Part shown: positions 1 to 9,400 of the stretch, piece after piece | How the letters are laid out: each line of letters starts with the position of its first letter | How positions within the stretch are numbered: position 1 is the first letter of the stretch | Origin: Burkholderiales bacterium | GTDB lineage: Bacteria > Pseudomonadota > Gammaproteobacteria > Burkholderiales > Burkholderiaceae_C | Direction of reading: 5' to 3' | DNA length: 17,708 bases | Assembly (NCBI GenBank): GCA_006227785.1 | Contig: SBFU01000480.1 | Span: 1-17,708, forward strand | Notes under the pieces: generated by a model | Databases searched by the model: none | What the model saw: the letters and a program-made list of their open reading frames with translations, nothing else | What the model was told of the DNA's origin: nothing | Position numbers and translations under genes: made by a program

Positions 1-663
1 GGCGGCCTGCGCAACGCCATCGTGGGCAGCCTGCTCATGCTGGGACTGGCCGTGCTGGTCTCGACCCCGATCGGCATCCTCGCCGGTGTCTACCTGGCCG
101 AGTACGGCGACACCAGCAAGACCGCCGAGTTCACCCGCTTCGTGACCGACATCATGCTGTCGGCCCCCTCGATCGTTCTGGGCCTGTTCGTCTATGCCAT
201 TGCGGTGGCGACAGTGGGCAACTTCTCCGGCTACGCGGGCAGTTTCGCCCTCTCGCTGATCGCCGTGCCGGTGGTGGTCCGCACCACCGAGAACATGCTC
301 CGGCTGGTGCCGGGCAGCCTGCGCGAGGCGGCCTTTGCCCTGGGCGCGCCGCGCTGGAAGGTGGCCACCATGGTCACGCTGCGCGCGGCCAAGGCCGGCG
401 TCATCACCGGCCTGCTGCTGGCGATCGCCCGCATCAGCGGCGAGACGGCGCCCCTGCTGTTCACCGCCCTGAACAACCAGTTCTTCACCACCGACATGAG
501 CGGCCCCATGGCCAACCTGCCGGTCTGGATTTTCCAGATGGCCATGAGCCCGTTCGAAAACTGGATCAGTCTGGCCTGGGGCGGTGCCTTGCTGATCACC
601 CTGGCCGTTCTGGTGCTGAACATCCTGGCCCGTGTCTTCTTCCGCGAAAAGGTGCGCGCCTGA
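1..663 (+). CDS. pstA: Phosphate ABC transporter permease PstA (3' part)
   Basis: Inner-membrane permease subunit of the PstSCAB high-affinity phosphate importer; it pairs with PstC to form the channel. The reading frame is open from the first base of the window, so the start lies upstream and about 220 C-terminal residues are visible. The visible part is strongly hydrophobic with several membrane segments. It contains the ABC-permease cytoplasmic loop (EAA type) in [18 protein letters not shown], which docks on the ATPase, and the PstA-typical stretch [12 protein letters not shown]. It ends at TGA 661-663, 62 bases before pstB. The order pstA-pstB-phoU-phoB-phoR confirms the call. pstS and pstC, and the promoter that would carry Pho boxes, are expected upstream, outside the window. 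Confidence 0.96.
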   Translation, partial: GGLRNAIVGSLLMLGLAVLVSTPIGILAGVYLAEYGDTSKTAEFTRFVTDIMLSAPSIVLGLFVYAIAVATVGNFSGYAGSFALSLIAVPVVVRTTENMLRLVPGSLREAAFALGAPRWKVATMVTLRAAKAGVITGLLLAIARISGETAPLLFTALNNQFFTTDMSGPMANLPVWIFQMAMSPFENWISLAWGGALLITLAVLVLNILARVFFREKVRA

Positions 664-725
664 CGACCCGGTGGTCGCCCGCCTGCATCACCAGCTTCAC
701 CGAATCCAATCCATCGGAAACCACC

Positions 726-1514
726 ATGTCCGCTGTCCTCGCCCCCGCTGCCGAAGCCACCCGCACCGCGCTTGAGGTGCGCAACCTGAACTTCTACTAC
801 GGCAAGTTCCAGGGTCTCAAGAACGTGTCCATGGACATTGCCGAGCGCAAGGTGACCGCCTTCATCGGGCCGTCCGGTTGCGGCAAGTCCACCCTGCTGC
901 GCACCCTCAACCGCATGTACAGCCTGTACCCGGGCCAGCGCGCGGAAGGCCAGATCAACTTCTATGGCCAGAACATCCTGGACGACAAGCAGGACCTGAA
1001 CCTGCTGCGGGCCCGCATCGGCATGGTGTTCCAGAAGCCGACACCGTTCCCCATGACCATCTACGACAACATTGCCTTCGGCGTGAAGCTCTATGAGAAC
1101 CTGAGCAAAAGCGAGATGGACGACCGCGTGGAATGGGCGCTGTCCAAAGCCGCCCTGTGGAATGAGGTCAAGGACAAGCTGGGCCAGAACGGCATGAGCC
1201 TGTCGGGCGGTCAGCAACAGCGCCTGTGCATCGCCCGCAGCGTGGCGGTCAAACCATCGGTCCTGTTGCTGGACGAGCCCACCTCGGCGCTGGACCCCAT
1301 TTCGACCGGCAAGGTCGAAGAGCTGGTGCACGAACTCAAGCAGGACTACACCATTGCCATCGTGACGCACAACATGCAACAGGCCGCCCGCTGCAGCGAC
1401 TTCACCGCCTACATGTACCTGGGTGAACTGATCGAGTTTGGCGCGACCGAACAGATCTTCTTCAAGCCCAAGCGCACCGAGACCGAGGACTACATCACCG
1501 GCCGTTTCGGCTGA
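726..1514 (+). CDS. pstB: Phosphate ABC transporter ATP-binding protein PstB
   Basis: Cytoplasmic ATPase that powers phosphate import through PstA/PstC. The 262-residue product has all nucleotide-binding motifs in order: Walker [10 protein letters not shown] (48-56), Q-loop Q103 in [12 protein letters not shown] signature LSGGQQQR (159-166), Walker B VLLLDEP (179-185) with catalytic E184, D-loop SALD (187-190) and H-loop H215. [15 protein letters not shown] and the C-terminal [10 protein letters not shown] are characteristic of PstB rather than other ABC ATPases. The length matches the family (about 257-260). The ATG at 726 is preceded by a weak GGAAA ribosome site. It lies between pstA and phoU on the same strand and is presumably transcribed with them from an upstream Pho-controlled promoter. 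Confidence 0.98.
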   Translation: MSAVLAPAAEATRTALEVRNLNFYYGKFQGLKNVSMDIAERKVTAFIGPSGCGKSTLLRTLNRMYSLYPGQRAEGQINFYGQNILDDKQDLNLLRARIGMVFQKPTPFPMTIYDNIAFGVKLYENLSKSEMDDRVEWALSKAALWNEVKDKLGQNGMSLSGGQQQRLCIARSVAVKPSVLLLDEPTSALDPISTGKVEELVHELKQDYTIAIVTHNMQQAARCSDFTAYMYLGELIEFGATEQIFFKPKRTETEDYITGRFG

Positions 1515-1553
1515 TGAACTTCCTGACCGAACCTGTCACACACCAGAAACCTC

Positions 1554-1559
1554 AGGAGG
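1554..1559 (+). promoter_or_regulatory. Strong ribosome binding site of phoU
   Basis: A perfect AGGAGG lies seven bases before the ATG at 1567. It decides the phoU start: the open frame extends upstream to 1438 inside pstB, but no comparable site precedes that codon, and only the 1567 start gives a PhoU-like N-terminus. Confidence 0.8.
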
Positions 1560-1566
1560 CGCATCC

Positions 1567-2271
1567 ATGAGCGACAAACACCTCTCCAGCCAGTTCGACG
1601 CCGAGCTCAACTCCATCTCCACCCACGTGCTCGAAATGGGCGGCATGGTCGAATCCCAGTTGCACCAGGCGCTCTATGCCCTTGAGCACTTCAGCGTCGA
1701 ATCGGCCGACCAGGTCCTGGAGACCGAGAACCGCATCAACCAGATGGAGGTTCAGATCGACCACGAGATCATTTCCACCATCGGCCGCCGCCAACCGACC
1801 GCCCGGGACCTGCGCTTCCTGATGGCCATCTCGCGCAGCACCCAGAACCTCGAGCGCGCCGGCGACGAGGTCGCCCGCATGGCCCGCATGGTCAAGTCCA
1901 TCATCCAGACCAGCAGCGCACCGCGCAGCCTGCCCGCCAACGAGCTGCGGGTGGCAGCCGAGCTGGCTGCGACCCTGCTGCGCAAGTCCCTGGACTCCTT
2001 TGCCCGGCTGGACACCGAGATGGCTCTGGCCATCATCAAGGGCGACGATGCCATCGACCAGGAGTACAACGGCTTTCTGCGCAAGCTCATCACGTACATG
2101 ATGGAAGACGCGCGCACCATCTCGCCCAGTCTGGACCTGCTGTTCCTGGCCAAGTCCATCGAGCGGGTGGGCGACCACGCCAAGAACATTGCCGAGCAGA
2201 TCATTTTCATCGTCAAGGGCGAGGATGTCCGGCATGCGCCCGTGTCCAAGGTGGAGTCTGTGGTCGGATGA
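1567..2271 (+). CDS. phoU: Phosphate signalling regulator PhoU
   Basis: Negative regulator linking the Pst transporter to PhoR; in the family it holds the kinase in its repressing state when phosphate is plentiful. The 234-residue product (family about 230-240) is all-helical with the two PhoU repeats. Each repeat carries a metal-binding E/D-xxx-D helix, seen as NLERAGDEVARM in the first half and SIERVGDHAKNIAEQ in the second. The N-terminus SDKHLSSQFDAELNSI is typical. The start at 1567 is chosen for its AGGAGG site. The stop codon overlaps the phoB start in ATGA (2268-2271), so phoB translation is probably coupled to phoU. Confidence 0.97.
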   Translation: MSDKHLSSQFDAELNSISTHVLEMGGMVESQLHQALYALEHFSVESADQVLETENRINQMEVQIDHEIISTIGRRQPTARDLRFLMAISRSTQNLERAGDEVARMARMVKSIIQTSSAPRSLPANELRVAAELAATLLRKSLDSFARLDTEMALAIIKGDDAIDQEYNGFLRKLITYMMEDARTISPSLDLLFLAKSIERVGDHAKNIAEQIIFIVKGEDVRHAPVSKVESVVG

Positions 2272-2999
2272 GAAAGCTGCCTCGCGTCCTGGTGGTGGAG
2301 GACGAACCCTCCATTGCCGAACTCATCGCCGTCAACCTGCGCCACAACGGCTTTGCGCCCACCGTGGTGTTTGACGGGGCGGCGGCACAGCGCGAGATCG
2401 ATGCCGTCCTTCCTGACGTCATCCTGCTGGACTGGATGCTGCCCGGCGAGAGCGGTGCTGTGCTGGCGCGGCAGTGGCGCAAGCACGAACGCACCCGCAC
2501 CGTGCCCATCCTGATGCTGACGGCCCGCAGCGACGAATCGGACAAGGTGCAAGGCCTGGATGCGGGCGCCGACGACTACATCACCAAGCCGTTCTCGACC
2601 CAGGAACTGCTGGCGCGCATCCGTGCCGTGTTGCGCCGGCGTGCCCCTGAAATCGTCAATGATTCGGTTCAGATCGGGGAGCTCAGCCTGGATGCGGCCA
2701 CCTACCGCGTCAGCTTCCGTGGCAAGGAACTCAAGGTCGGTCCGACCGAGTTCAAGCTGCTCCATTACCTCATGAAACACGCCGAACGGGTGCACACCCG
2801 TGGTACGCTGCTCGACAAGATCTGGGGAGATCATGTCTTTATCGAGGAGCGAACCGTGGATGTGCATGTCAAGCGGCTGAGGGAATCACTGGGCGAGGCC
2901 GCCAGCATGGTGGAAACCGTGCGCGGAGCCGGTTATCGCCTGACCGCTCTCAATCACACAGGCAAAAGCGCCACCTCTGACACCACACCCTCGGCATGA
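2268..2999 (+). CDS. phoB: Phosphate regulon response regulator PhoB
   Basis: DNA-binding response regulator of the OmpR/PhoB family that activates Pho-regulon promoters when phosphorylated by PhoR. The 243-residue product has an N-terminal receiver domain (about 5-120) with the acidic pair E11/D12, phospho-acceptor D55 in LLDWMLPG, switch residue T85 in MLTAR, and K107 in TKPF. A C-terminal winged-helix domain (about 135-232) follows, with GPTEFKLL, TVDVHVKRLR and VRGAGYRL. Aspartate followed by WMLPG is typical of PhoB itself rather than of other OmpR-type regulators. The start overlaps phoU by 4 bases and the end overlaps phoR by 4 bases. Confidence 0.97.
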   Translation: MRKLPRVLVVEDEPSIAELIAVNLRHNGFAPTVVFDGAAAQREIDAVLPDVILLDWMLPGESGAVLARQWRKHERTRTVPILMLTARSDESDKVQGLDAGADDYITKPFSTQELLARIRAVLRRRAPEIVNDSVQIGELSLDAATYRVSFRGKELKVGPTEFKLLHYLMKHAERVHTRGTLLDKIWGDHVFIEERTVDVHVKRLRESLGEAASMVETVRGAGYRLTALNHTGKSATSDTTPSA

Positions 3000-4312
3000 C
3001 CCGGCGGGCCATTGAACTGGCGCTCTGGATTGCAGCCGGGGCGGTGTGGGGCTGGGCAGCCGACCACCCGGGCTGGGTCTTCGCCGGAGCTCTGGCGGGC
3101 GGCCTGGGCTGGATCATCCTTGATGGCCTGCGTGCTCGCCAGCTCTTGCGCTGGCTGGCCAAGGGAATTCCCAATGAGTCGCCTCGCCTGCCGGGGCTCT
3201 GGGGTGACCTGGTCGATCGAACCCGCAAGCTGATCAAGAAGCTGGACAAAAAAGCGCAGAACAGCGAGGCGCGGCTGGACGATTTCCTGGCGGCCATACA
3301 GGCCTCACCCAACGGGGTGGTGCTGCTTGATGCCGCTGGCCGGATTGAATGGGCCAACCTGACGGCGGCCAGTCAGCTCGGGTTTGACCCGCAGCGGGAC
3401 CTCGGCCAGTACGTGCGAAACCTGGTGCGGCATCCGGCGTTTGTCGCCTATCTCAATGCCGGGGACTTCGACCGCGAAATCCAGATTGACGGACCTGGAC
3501 CCAAGCCTACACAGCCGACAAAGATCCTGCTGCAGGTGCACCCATATGGCAAGAAGCGCAAGCTGCTGCTGTCCCGGGATGTCACGGCCGTGCAGCTGGC
3601 AGAAGCCATGCGACGGGATTTCGTGGCCAACGTCTCGCACGAGATCCGCACCCCCTTGACCGTGCTCAGCGGCTTTGTCGAGACCATGCAGAGCATTCCG
3701 CTTGAAGAGGACGAGCGCCAGCGCTACCTGGGCCTGATGAGTCAGCAGGCCCAACGCATGCAGGTGCTGGTCAGTGACCTGCTGACACTCTCCCGTCTGG
3801 AGGGCAGTCCGGCACCTGGGCAGGGGGACTGGATCGACAGCGACGAATTGCTCCAGCACGTGCTGCAGGAGGCGCGCGGCCTGTCACAGACCATCGCCGA
3901 TCCACCCCATGTCATCGACGCCGAATCGGGCCGGGCGTTCTGGGTATCGGGCGCCAAGACCGAACTGCTCAGCGCCATGTCCAACCTCATGAGCAATGCC
4001 GTCCGCTACACACCGGGAGGCGGTCAGATCCGCGCGGGATGGAGGCTTCACGCGGATGGCAGCGGCGAGTTCTTTGTCACTGACGCCGGCCCTGGCATCG
4101 CCGCCGAACACCTGCCCCGCCTGACCGAACGCTTTTACCGCGTGGACCGCAGCCGTTCCCGGGAAACGGGTGGCACCGGACTGGGTCTGGCCATCGTCAA
4201 ACACGTGGCCCAGCGCCACGGAGGCCGCGTGGATGTGCAGAGCGAGCTAGGCCGTGGCTCCACCTTCTCGATCAGCCTGCCAGCGTCCCGCGTCCGCCGT
4301 CAGGTGGCCTGA
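2996..4312 (+). CDS. phoR: Phosphate regulon sensor histidine kinase PhoR
   Basis: Inner-membrane histidine kinase that phosphorylates PhoB under phosphate limitation. The 438-residue product starts with two closely spaced membrane segments (about 5-20 and 26-42) with almost no periplasmic loop, as usual for PhoR, which senses through PstB/PhoU rather than an external ligand. A PAS-like domain (about 95-195) is followed by the H-box DFVANVSHEIRTPL with H215. The ATPase domain has the N-box around N334 (LMSNAVRYTPGGG), the G1 box DAGPG (363-367), the F-box RFYRVD and the G2 box GTGLGLAI (393-400). The start ATG overlaps the phoB stop (ATGA). No ppk or other Pho gene follows on this strand; the next gene converges 12 bases away. 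Confidence 0.97.
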   Translation: MTRRAIELALWIAAGAVWGWAADHPGWVFAGALAGGLGWIILDGLRARQLLRWLAKGIPNESPRLPGLWGDLVDRTRKLIKKLDKKAQNSEARLDDFLAAIQASPNGVVLLDAAGRIEWANLTAASQLGFDPQRDLGQYVRNLVRHPAFVAYLNAGDFDREIQIDGPGPKPTQPTKILLQVHPYGKKRKLLLSRDVTAVQLAEAMRRDFVANVSHEIRTPLTVLSGFVETMQSIPLEEDERQRYLGLMSQQAQRMQVLVSDLLTLSRLEGSPAPGQGDWIDSDELLQHVLQEARGLSQTIADPPHVIDAESGRAFWVSGAKTELLSAMSNLMSNAVRYTPGGGQIRAGWRLHADGSGEFFVTDAGPGIAAEHLPRLTERFYRVDRSRSRETGGTGLGLAIVKHVAQRHGGRVDVQSELGRGSTFSISLPASRVRRQVA

Positions 4313-4324
4313 CCGCACCGAGCC

Positions 4325-6064
4325 TCAGCCACCGACCCGCAGATACAGCAGGATGGTTTCCCTGCGGTCGTCGTTCAGGCGCCGCACGGTGGCCTTGAAG
4401 GCCCAATGCGTCAGCTCCACCCGTTCGTCCAACGAAGGCTGCTGTTCAAGATCGACCAGCAGACTGCGGCACTGGGGTGCCAATTTGCTGTCAATTCGGT
4501 GAATGTCCAGACCGCCGTGGTGCTGAAGCGCCGCAATCTGTGCCTGTGACAAGCCGTCGACGAGGACACATGCATCGGCTGGCAGCAGGCTGGCCAGGCG
4601 CCGCGACATCGGGCCGTAACTGCGGCCGAAGTCCAGCAAGGGCAGCCAGAGTGTCATCAGCAACAGCCAGCACAAGGTGGCACCGCTGGCGGGCAGCACC
4701 AGGCTTTTCCAGATGGCCTGGGGATGGCGCCCGACCCGCCATGCCACCAGCCCGAGCCAGGCCAGGGTGGCCATGAGGGCCAGCAGGAACAGGCCGAAAG
4801 AGAATTCAGGCGTGAAGCCCGGGGCCAGCTTGGCCACATTGGCTGCGGGCTTGGCGGGCACGCCAGTCTGCATGGCCACCCAGATCACCCAGATCACCAG
4901 GGCACAAAAGCTGAAAAAGAGCAGGGTGAACCAGTCGATCAGGGCCGCGGCACTGCGCCTGAGCGTCGGCAAGGCAAACGCCGCCAGCGCGGCAAAGGCG
5001 GGCAGGGCCACCAACAGGGCCCGGTCGCTGCGTCCGGCCAAGGCACTGTTGAGCAGGCCGACCAGAACAAACCACAGCGGCAGGGCCAGGTGCAGGCTGC
5101 CCAACTGGCGGCGCCAGCGCCAAACCGTCCATACCGCCAGTGGCCAGGCGGGCCAGGTGAACCAGACCAACATGCGCGCGTAACTGGTCCAGATGTTGAC
5201 GCTGCTCTTGGCGTTGGCTGCGTGGCCCAATGTTTCCGACCATCCCAGCGGGTTGGTCAGCCAGCCCTGGCGCAGCCCCAGGCCCACCAGAACCGCCAGC
5301 ACAACCAGCAGAGAAAGCAGGGCGGCGCGGTGGCGGACAAGGGCAGGTTGAACAGGCGCCTCAGATTCGCCGGGGGACCTGAGCAGAATCACGATCCACC
5401 CCGCCAGCAACCAGACCGCCGGCCAGCCCATGCCACTGAGCAGCAGCGCCAGCAAGGCCAGCGAGGCGGCCACCAGGGATGCCCAGGGGGATTCGCGGCG
5501 GCCCAGGCGGGCCACAGACAGCAGCATCAGCGACGCGAACGCCAGACGGGCAAGTTCCGGGGTCGTCTCATGGGACAGACGCGCCAAGCCGAGGCAGGCA
5601 ATCAGCGCCAGAAGACCCGCATCGGCCATGGCGCGCGCGTAGTCCCTGGGACTGGCTTCGCCACCGAAGGCAAACGCCACCGGCTGGGCGGCAGGCTGCC
5701 GGGCCAGATGGTAGACGGCGTACCAGGTACAGGCCAGCGTGAACGCGAGCAGAACGATGAACGGAAGTCGCGACGCCGTTTCGGCGTCCAGGAAGCCCAA
5801 GGTCCGGATCGACAGGGCGCCCAGCCAATAGGGCAGCAAGCCGGGCTCTTCGGGCGCCAGGCCCAGCAAGCGCGGCTCCCACCACTCGGTCAGGCCCAGC
5901 GCCAACTCGCGCATCACCCCGAAGGCCGACAGGTCTTCGATCTTCCACGGTTCGCGCCCGAGAAAACCGGGCAGCACATAGGCCAGACAAAAGACCAGCA
6001 GCGCCAGGCGGGGGAGTGGACGGACAGCCGTCTGCGTGACGATGGCGGGCGTGGGGCTGTTCAC
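4325..6064 (-). CDS. ArnT/PMT-type membrane glycosyltransferase (GT-C fold)
   Basis: Large polytopic inner-membrane protein of 579 residues, probably transferring a sugar from a polyprenyl-phosphate donor on the periplasmic face, as the ArnT/PMT_2 families do. After the first membrane helix (about 19-35) comes GREPWKIEDLSAFGVMREL. Its E43-D44 pair sits where GT-C enzymes keep the catalytic acidic residue of the first periplasmic loop. EPRLLGLAPEEPGLLPYWL (63-81) resembles the ArnT stretch with an E-K-P-P core before a membrane helix, and ASRLP follows. About ten further hydrophobic segments and a soluble C-terminal domain of about 100 residues complete it. The start is a GTG at 6064 without a clear ribosome site, so the exact N-terminus is uncertain. 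Substrate and acceptor cannot be read from sequence. It converges on phoR with a 12-base gap and is not part of the pho operon. Confidence 0.75.
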   Translation of the reverse strand: MNSPTPAIVTQTAVRPLPRLALLVFCLAYVLPGFLGREPWKIEDLSAFGVMRELALGLTEWWEPRLLGLAPEEPGLLPYWLGALSIRTLGFLDAETASRLPFIVLLAFTLACTWYAVYHLARQPAAQPVAFAFGGEASPRDYARAMADAGLLALIACLGLARLSHETTPELARLAFASLMLLSVARLGRRESPWASLVAASLALLALLLSGMGWPAVWLLAGWIVILLRSPGESEAPVQPALVRHRAALLSLLVVLAVLVGLGLRQGWLTNPLGWSETLGHAANAKSSVNIWTSYARMLVWFTWPAWPLAVWTVWRWRRQLGSLHLALPLWFVLVGLLNSALAGRSDRALLVALPAFAALAAFALPTLRRSAAALIDWFTLLFFSFCALVIWVIWVAMQTGVPAKPAANVAKLAPGFTPEFSFGLFLLALMATLAWLGLVAWRVGRHPQAIWKSLVLPASGATLCWLLLMTLWLPLLDFGRSYGPMSRRLASLLPADACVLVDGLSQAQIAALQHHGGLDIHRIDSKLAPQCRSLLVDLEQQPSLDERVELTHWAFKATVRRLNDDRRETILLYLRVGG

Positions 6065-6220
6065 AGCGGGATGTGTAGGACGGGCGATTCAGGCGTCACA
6101 GGAGCTCGGATCGGGCCATCATGCCTGACGCATCGCCGTAATGTACAGGCTAGGGCACCGCAAACCGGTCTCCGACGGCGGGAACGCCGCAGTCGGCCTG
6201 GGCAGGCACGGCAGGGCGCG

Positions 6221-6247
6221 AAAAAAAAAGCAGCCGGGCGGCTGCTT
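6221..6247 (-). terminator. Rho-independent terminator of rpmE2
   Basis: On the minus strand, about 43 bases after the rpmE2 stop, the stem GCAGCC/GGCTGC (6240-6245 with 6230-6235, loop 6236-6239) is extended by two A-T pairs to 6228-6247. It is followed by a run of nine T (6221-6229 read on the minus strand). This is a textbook intrinsic terminator that separates rpmE2 from the glycosyltransferase gene downstream. Confidence 0.92.
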
Positions 6248-6290
6248 CTCTGGCAGGCCCCACCAGCTGGGCTGGCGGGCCGGCGACCGT

Positions 6291-6545
6291 TTACTTGGCG
6301 GTCTTGGCGTAGCGGTTGCGGAACTTCTCGACGCGGCCACCCATGTTGTCAACGCTTTTCTGCGTGCCGGTGTAGAAAGGGTGGGATTCGCTCGAGGTGT
6401 CCAGCTTGTAGAGCGGCAGCTCACGGCCGTCGTCCATCTTGACCATTTCCTTGGTGTTCACGCAGGAGCGGGTCACGAACTTGAAGTTGTTGGACAGGTC
6501 CACGAAACAGACTTCGCGGTAGTTGGGGTGAATGCCTTCTTTCAT
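6291..6545 (-). CDS. rpmE2: 50S ribosomal protein L31 type B
   Basis: Component of the large ribosomal subunit that helps bridge the subunits. The 84-residue product begins MKEGIHPNYREVCFVDL and contains SSESHPFYTGTQ and GRVEKFRNRYAK, the signatures of the type B (zinc-independent) form. It has only two cysteines (C13 and C28) and lacks the CxxC pairs of the zinc-binding type A. The open frame extends upstream to 6626, but the ATG at 6545 gives the family N-terminus and has a GAGGAA ribosome site (6551-6556) five bases before it. It is a single-gene unit: promoter -10 at 6635-6640 and terminator at 6221-6247. In some bacteria the type B form is induced under zinc starvation; whether that holds here depends on whether a type A copy exists elsewhere. 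Confidence 0.97.
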   Translation of the reverse strand: MKEGIHPNYREVCFVDLSNNFKFVTRSCVNTKEMVKMDDGRELPLYKLDTSSESHPFYTGTQKSVDNMGGRVEKFRNRYAKTAK

Positions 6546-6634
6546 GGCGCTTCCTCGAGGTTCAGGTGCGACAGCCGCAGCAAATCCGTCTTTGGGATGC
6601 CTTGCTGTACTTGTCGCAAGTTGCAAAGCCTTAG

Positions 6635-6640
6635 ATTATA
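6635..6640 (-). promoter_or_regulatory. Promoter -10 box of rpmE2, overlapping a short inverted repeat
   Basis: The minus strand reads TATAAT, a perfect sigma-70 -10 box, 89 bases before the rpmE2 start codon, giving a leader of roughly 80 bases. The -35 position 17 bases upstream is poor (TGCCCA). The box lies inside the inverted repeat CTTA-N5-TAAG (6630-6642), which could be an operator. The leader also contains ACTTG-N3-CAAGT (6609-6621). A role for these repeats in control is inference. Confidence 0.7.
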
Positions 6641-6686
6641 AGACTATTCCGTGTTTTTGGGCAGCCCCTGGCCAGCGGCCGCGCGC

Positions 6687-9371
6687 TCAGGCAGCGCCCG
6701 CCAGGGATTCGAGAAGCTCGGTTTCAATCTCGATCTGCCGCTTGTTGACCTGGAGCGACGAGCCGCTGATCAGAAACGTGTCTTCGACCCGTTCCCCCAG
6801 CGTGGTGATCTTGGCCAGTTGCACGCTGATCTGATGACGCGCCAGGACACGGGATATGCCGTAGAGCAGACCTGAGCGATCGCTGGCCGACACACTGAGC
6901 AGCCAGCGCTGCGCCTTGTCGTCGGGACGAAGGTCCACCCGGGGTGTGACCGGGAAGCTCTTGACCCTGCGTGACAGGCGGCCCTTGCTGGGCGGTGGCA
7001 GAGGCCCACGGGCGTCGATGGTCTGTGCCAGGTTGCGCTCGACCATGGCGATGAGTTCGCGGTAGTGGTCAGCCAGGGAGGGAGCGATCACCTGGAAAGT
7101 GTCCAGTACGTGCCCGTCGCGTGTGGTGTGGATCCGGGCATCCAGGATGCTGAAGTCCGAGGTGTCGAAGTAACCGCAGATACGGGCAAACAGGTCGCTC
7201 TGGTCCGTGGCATAGACCAGCACTTGCAATCCCTCACCCTCCGGCGAGAGCCGTGCCCGCACGATGGCCTTTTCGTCCTGGGCCGGGACTGAAGATTCGG
7301 AAGACGGCATCTGGCGCCCTTGTTGCGCCAGTTGGCGGGTCAGGACGCGGGTGTGCCAGGCGATGTCATCGGCCTGGTGGCGCATGAAATAGCTGATGTC
7401 CAGGGTGTCCCAGAGTGCCTTGTGGGCCATGTGGGGCAGGGCGTGCAGAGCCAGGATGGACAGCGCTTCGCGCTTGCGTCCCTCCACCACCGCACCCGGG
7501 TCGGGCGCACGACCGCCCAGCGCGCGCGAGGTGTAGCGGTACAGGTCCTCCAGCAGCTTGCCTTTCCAGGCATTCCAGACCTTGGGGCTGGTGCCCCGGA
7601 TGTCGGCCACCGTGAGCAGGTACAGCGCCGTCAGGTAGCGCTCGTTGCCCACCCGCCTGGCGAATGCAGCAATCACTTCCGGGTCGCTGAGGTCCTCTTT
7701 CTGCGCCATGCGGCTCATGGTGAGGTGCTCCGCCACCAGGAACTCGATCAGGCGGGTGTCCTCCCGCGCGATGCCGTGTTGTCTGCAGAACATGCGCACA
7801 TCGCGCGCGCCCAGGTCGGAATGGTCGCCTCCCCGTCCTTTGGCAATGTCATGGAACAGGGCGGCGATGTACAGGATCCAGGGCTTGTCCCAGCCCGCAG
7901 CCAGCTGTGAACAGAACGGGTATTCGTGCGAATGGTCGGCGATGAAGAAACGGCGCACATTGCGCAGCACCATGAGGATGTGCTGGTCCACGGTGTAGAC
8001 GTGGAACAGGTCGTGCTGCATTTGCCCGACGATGTTGCGAAACACCCAGAGGTAACGCCCGAGCACCGACGTCTGGTTCATCAGGCGCATGGCGTGGGTG
8101 ATGCCTTCGGGTTCCTGGAGGATGCGCAAAAAGGTCTGGCGATTGACCGGATCGCGCCGGAATGCGGCGTCCATCACCGGGCGGGCGTTGTACAGGGCGC
8201 GCAGGGTTCGCGCCGACAGTCCTTTGATGCCGACCGTGGTCTGGTAGAGCAGGAAGGTCTCCAGGATGGCGTGCGGCTGCTGGACGTACAGGTGGTCGCT
8301 GGCCACCTCCAGCATGCCGGCCTTGTCATAGAAGCGCTCATTGATGGGCCGCAGGAGGTCGCCCGCACTGGCCTCGTCCTGCTTGAGCCGCTCTTCGATG
8401 TTCAGCAGCAGAATCTGGTTCAGCTGCGCCACCGCCTTCGCCGCCCAGTAGTAGCGCTTCATGAGTGCCTCGCTGGCACGACGCAACTGTGTCGAGCGGC
8501 GTGCCCCCGGCACGGGTGGCTCGGGCATCTGGGTGCGGTAGCCAAAGGATTCGGCGACCGTGTTCTGCAGGTCGAACACCAGCCGGTCTTCGCGTCGGTT
8601 GGCCAGCAGGTGCAAGCGGACTCTGATCAGGGTGAGCAAGGCTTCATTGGCCTTGATCTGGCGGGCCTCCAGCGGGGTGGCCAGTCCGCGCCTGGCCAGT
8701 TCGTCCCAACTGCGCCCGAATCCGGCCGCCTTGGACACCCAGAGAATCACCTGCAGGTCGCGCAGTCCTCCCGGCGATTCCTTGCAGTTCGGCTCCAGCG
8801 CATAGGGCGTGTTCTCGAATTTGTGGTGGCGCTGGCGCATCTCGAGCATCTTGGCCACAAAAAAGGCCTTGGGGTCCATGGCCTCACCCAGGGCCTGGAC
8901 CAGCCGCCGGAACGCCGGTCGGTGACCGCAAATGAGCCTTGACTCCAGCAGCGACGTCTGCACGGTCACATCACGGCGGGCTTCTTCGACACAGTCTGCC
9001 ACCGTGCGGACGCTGGAGCCAATCTCCAGCCCCAGGTCCCAGCAGGCGCCAATGAACGTTTCCAGACGGCCCTTGAGGGCTTCATCCTGGCCCACGAGCG
9101 CGCTGTCGGGCACCAGAACCAGGACGTCAACGTCCGAATGGGGAAACAGCTCGCCACGTCCGTACCCGCCCACCGCCACCAGCGAAAAGCCGGATCCGAG
9201 CGCCGCCCGCCGCCAAAGGTCGGTCAGTGTCCGGTCGGTCAGGCGTGCCAGCTGGCGCAATGCGCTGGAAATGCCACGTGTTGTCGAGCCCTGCACGCCC
9301 AGACGGGCGAACAGGGACGTCTTGCCGTCGCGGTACTGCTGCCGCAATGCTTGAAGATCACCCAGGGGCAT
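6687..9371 (-). CDS. glnD: [Protein-PII] uridylyltransferase/uridylyl-removing enzyme GlnD
   Basis: Bifunctional cytoplasmic nitrogen sensor: it adds UMP to PII proteins when glutamine is low and removes it when glutamine is high, steering GlnE/glutamine synthetase and NtrB/NtrC. The 894-residue product matches the family length (about 890). The nucleotidyltransferase motif [17 protein letters not shown] (about 68-84) has the two metal-binding aspartates D80 and D82. The HD hydrolase motif [13 protein letters not shown] has H507-D508. Two ACT domains sit at about 713-795 and 822-894 ([20 protein letters not shown]). All catalytic motifs are intact, so both activities are expected. The open frame runs upstream into map; ATG 9371 is chosen because it is the first start after the map stop. 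It lacks a clear ribosome site. The gap from map is 29 bases on the same strand, so map-glnD is probably one operon. Confidence 0.97.
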   Translation of the reverse strand: MPLGDLQALRQQYRDGKTSLFARLGVQGSTTRGISSALRQLARLTDRTLTDLWRRAALGSGFSLVAVGGYGRGELFPHSDVDVLVLVPDSALVGQDEALKGRLETFIGACWDLGLEIGSSVRTVADCVEEARRDVTVQTSLLESRLICGHRPAFRRLVQALGEAMDPKAFFVAKMLEMRQRHHKFENTPYALEPNCKESPGGLRDLQVILWVSKAAGFGRSWDELARRGLATPLEARQIKANEALLTLIRVRLHLLANRREDRLVFDLQNTVAESFGYRTQMPEPPVPGARRSTQLRRASEALMKRYYWAAKAVAQLNQILLLNIEERLKQDEASAGDLLRPINERFYDKAGMLEVASDHLYVQQPHAILETFLLYQTTVGIKGLSARTLRALYNARPVMDAAFRRDPVNRQTFLRILQEPEGITHAMRLMNQTSVLGRYLWVFRNIVGQMQHDLFHVYTVDQHILMVLRNVRRFFIADHSHEYPFCSQLAAGWDKPWILYIAALFHDIAKGRGGDHSDLGARDVRMFCRQHGIAREDTRLIEFLVAEHLTMSRMAQKEDLSDPEVIAAFARRVGNERYLTALYLLTVADIRGTSPKVWNAWKGKLLEDLYRYTSRALGGRAPDPGAVVEGRKREALSILALHALPHMAHKALWDTLDISYFMRHQADDIAWHTRVLTRQLAQQGRQMPSSESSVPAQDEKAIVRARLSPEGEGLQVLVYATDQSDLFARICGYFDTSDFSILDARIHTTRDGHVLDTFQVIAPSLADHYRELIAMVERNLAQTIDARGPLPPPSKGRLSRRVKSFPVTPRVDLRPDDKAQRWLLSVSASDRSGLLYGISRVLARHQISVQLAKITTLGERVEDTFLISGSSLQVNKRQIEIETELLESLAGAA

Positions 9372-9400
9372 GAGGACAGGTGTCGAGACTGTCGCGGGGT

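Noticed and set aside
231..1379. Minus-strand open frame across pstA and pstB
   Set aside because: Antisense to two conserved genes, with no recognisable motif; a product of stop-poor GC-rich DNA.
1523..1539. Pho-box-like pair CTGACCG / CTGTCAC before phoU
   Set aside because: The half-sites are 10 rather than 11 bases apart, and the first is degraded; internal to an operon, so probably chance.
1438..1566. Upstream extension of phoU into pstB
   Set aside because: The extra residues are not PhoU-like, and a perfect AGGAGG precedes ATG 1567.
4724..6442. Long plus-strand open frame (572 codons) opposite the glycosyltransferase gene
   Set aside because: It is a high-GC shadow: the product is rich in Q, R, G and P without domains, while the minus strand encodes a coherent membrane protein.
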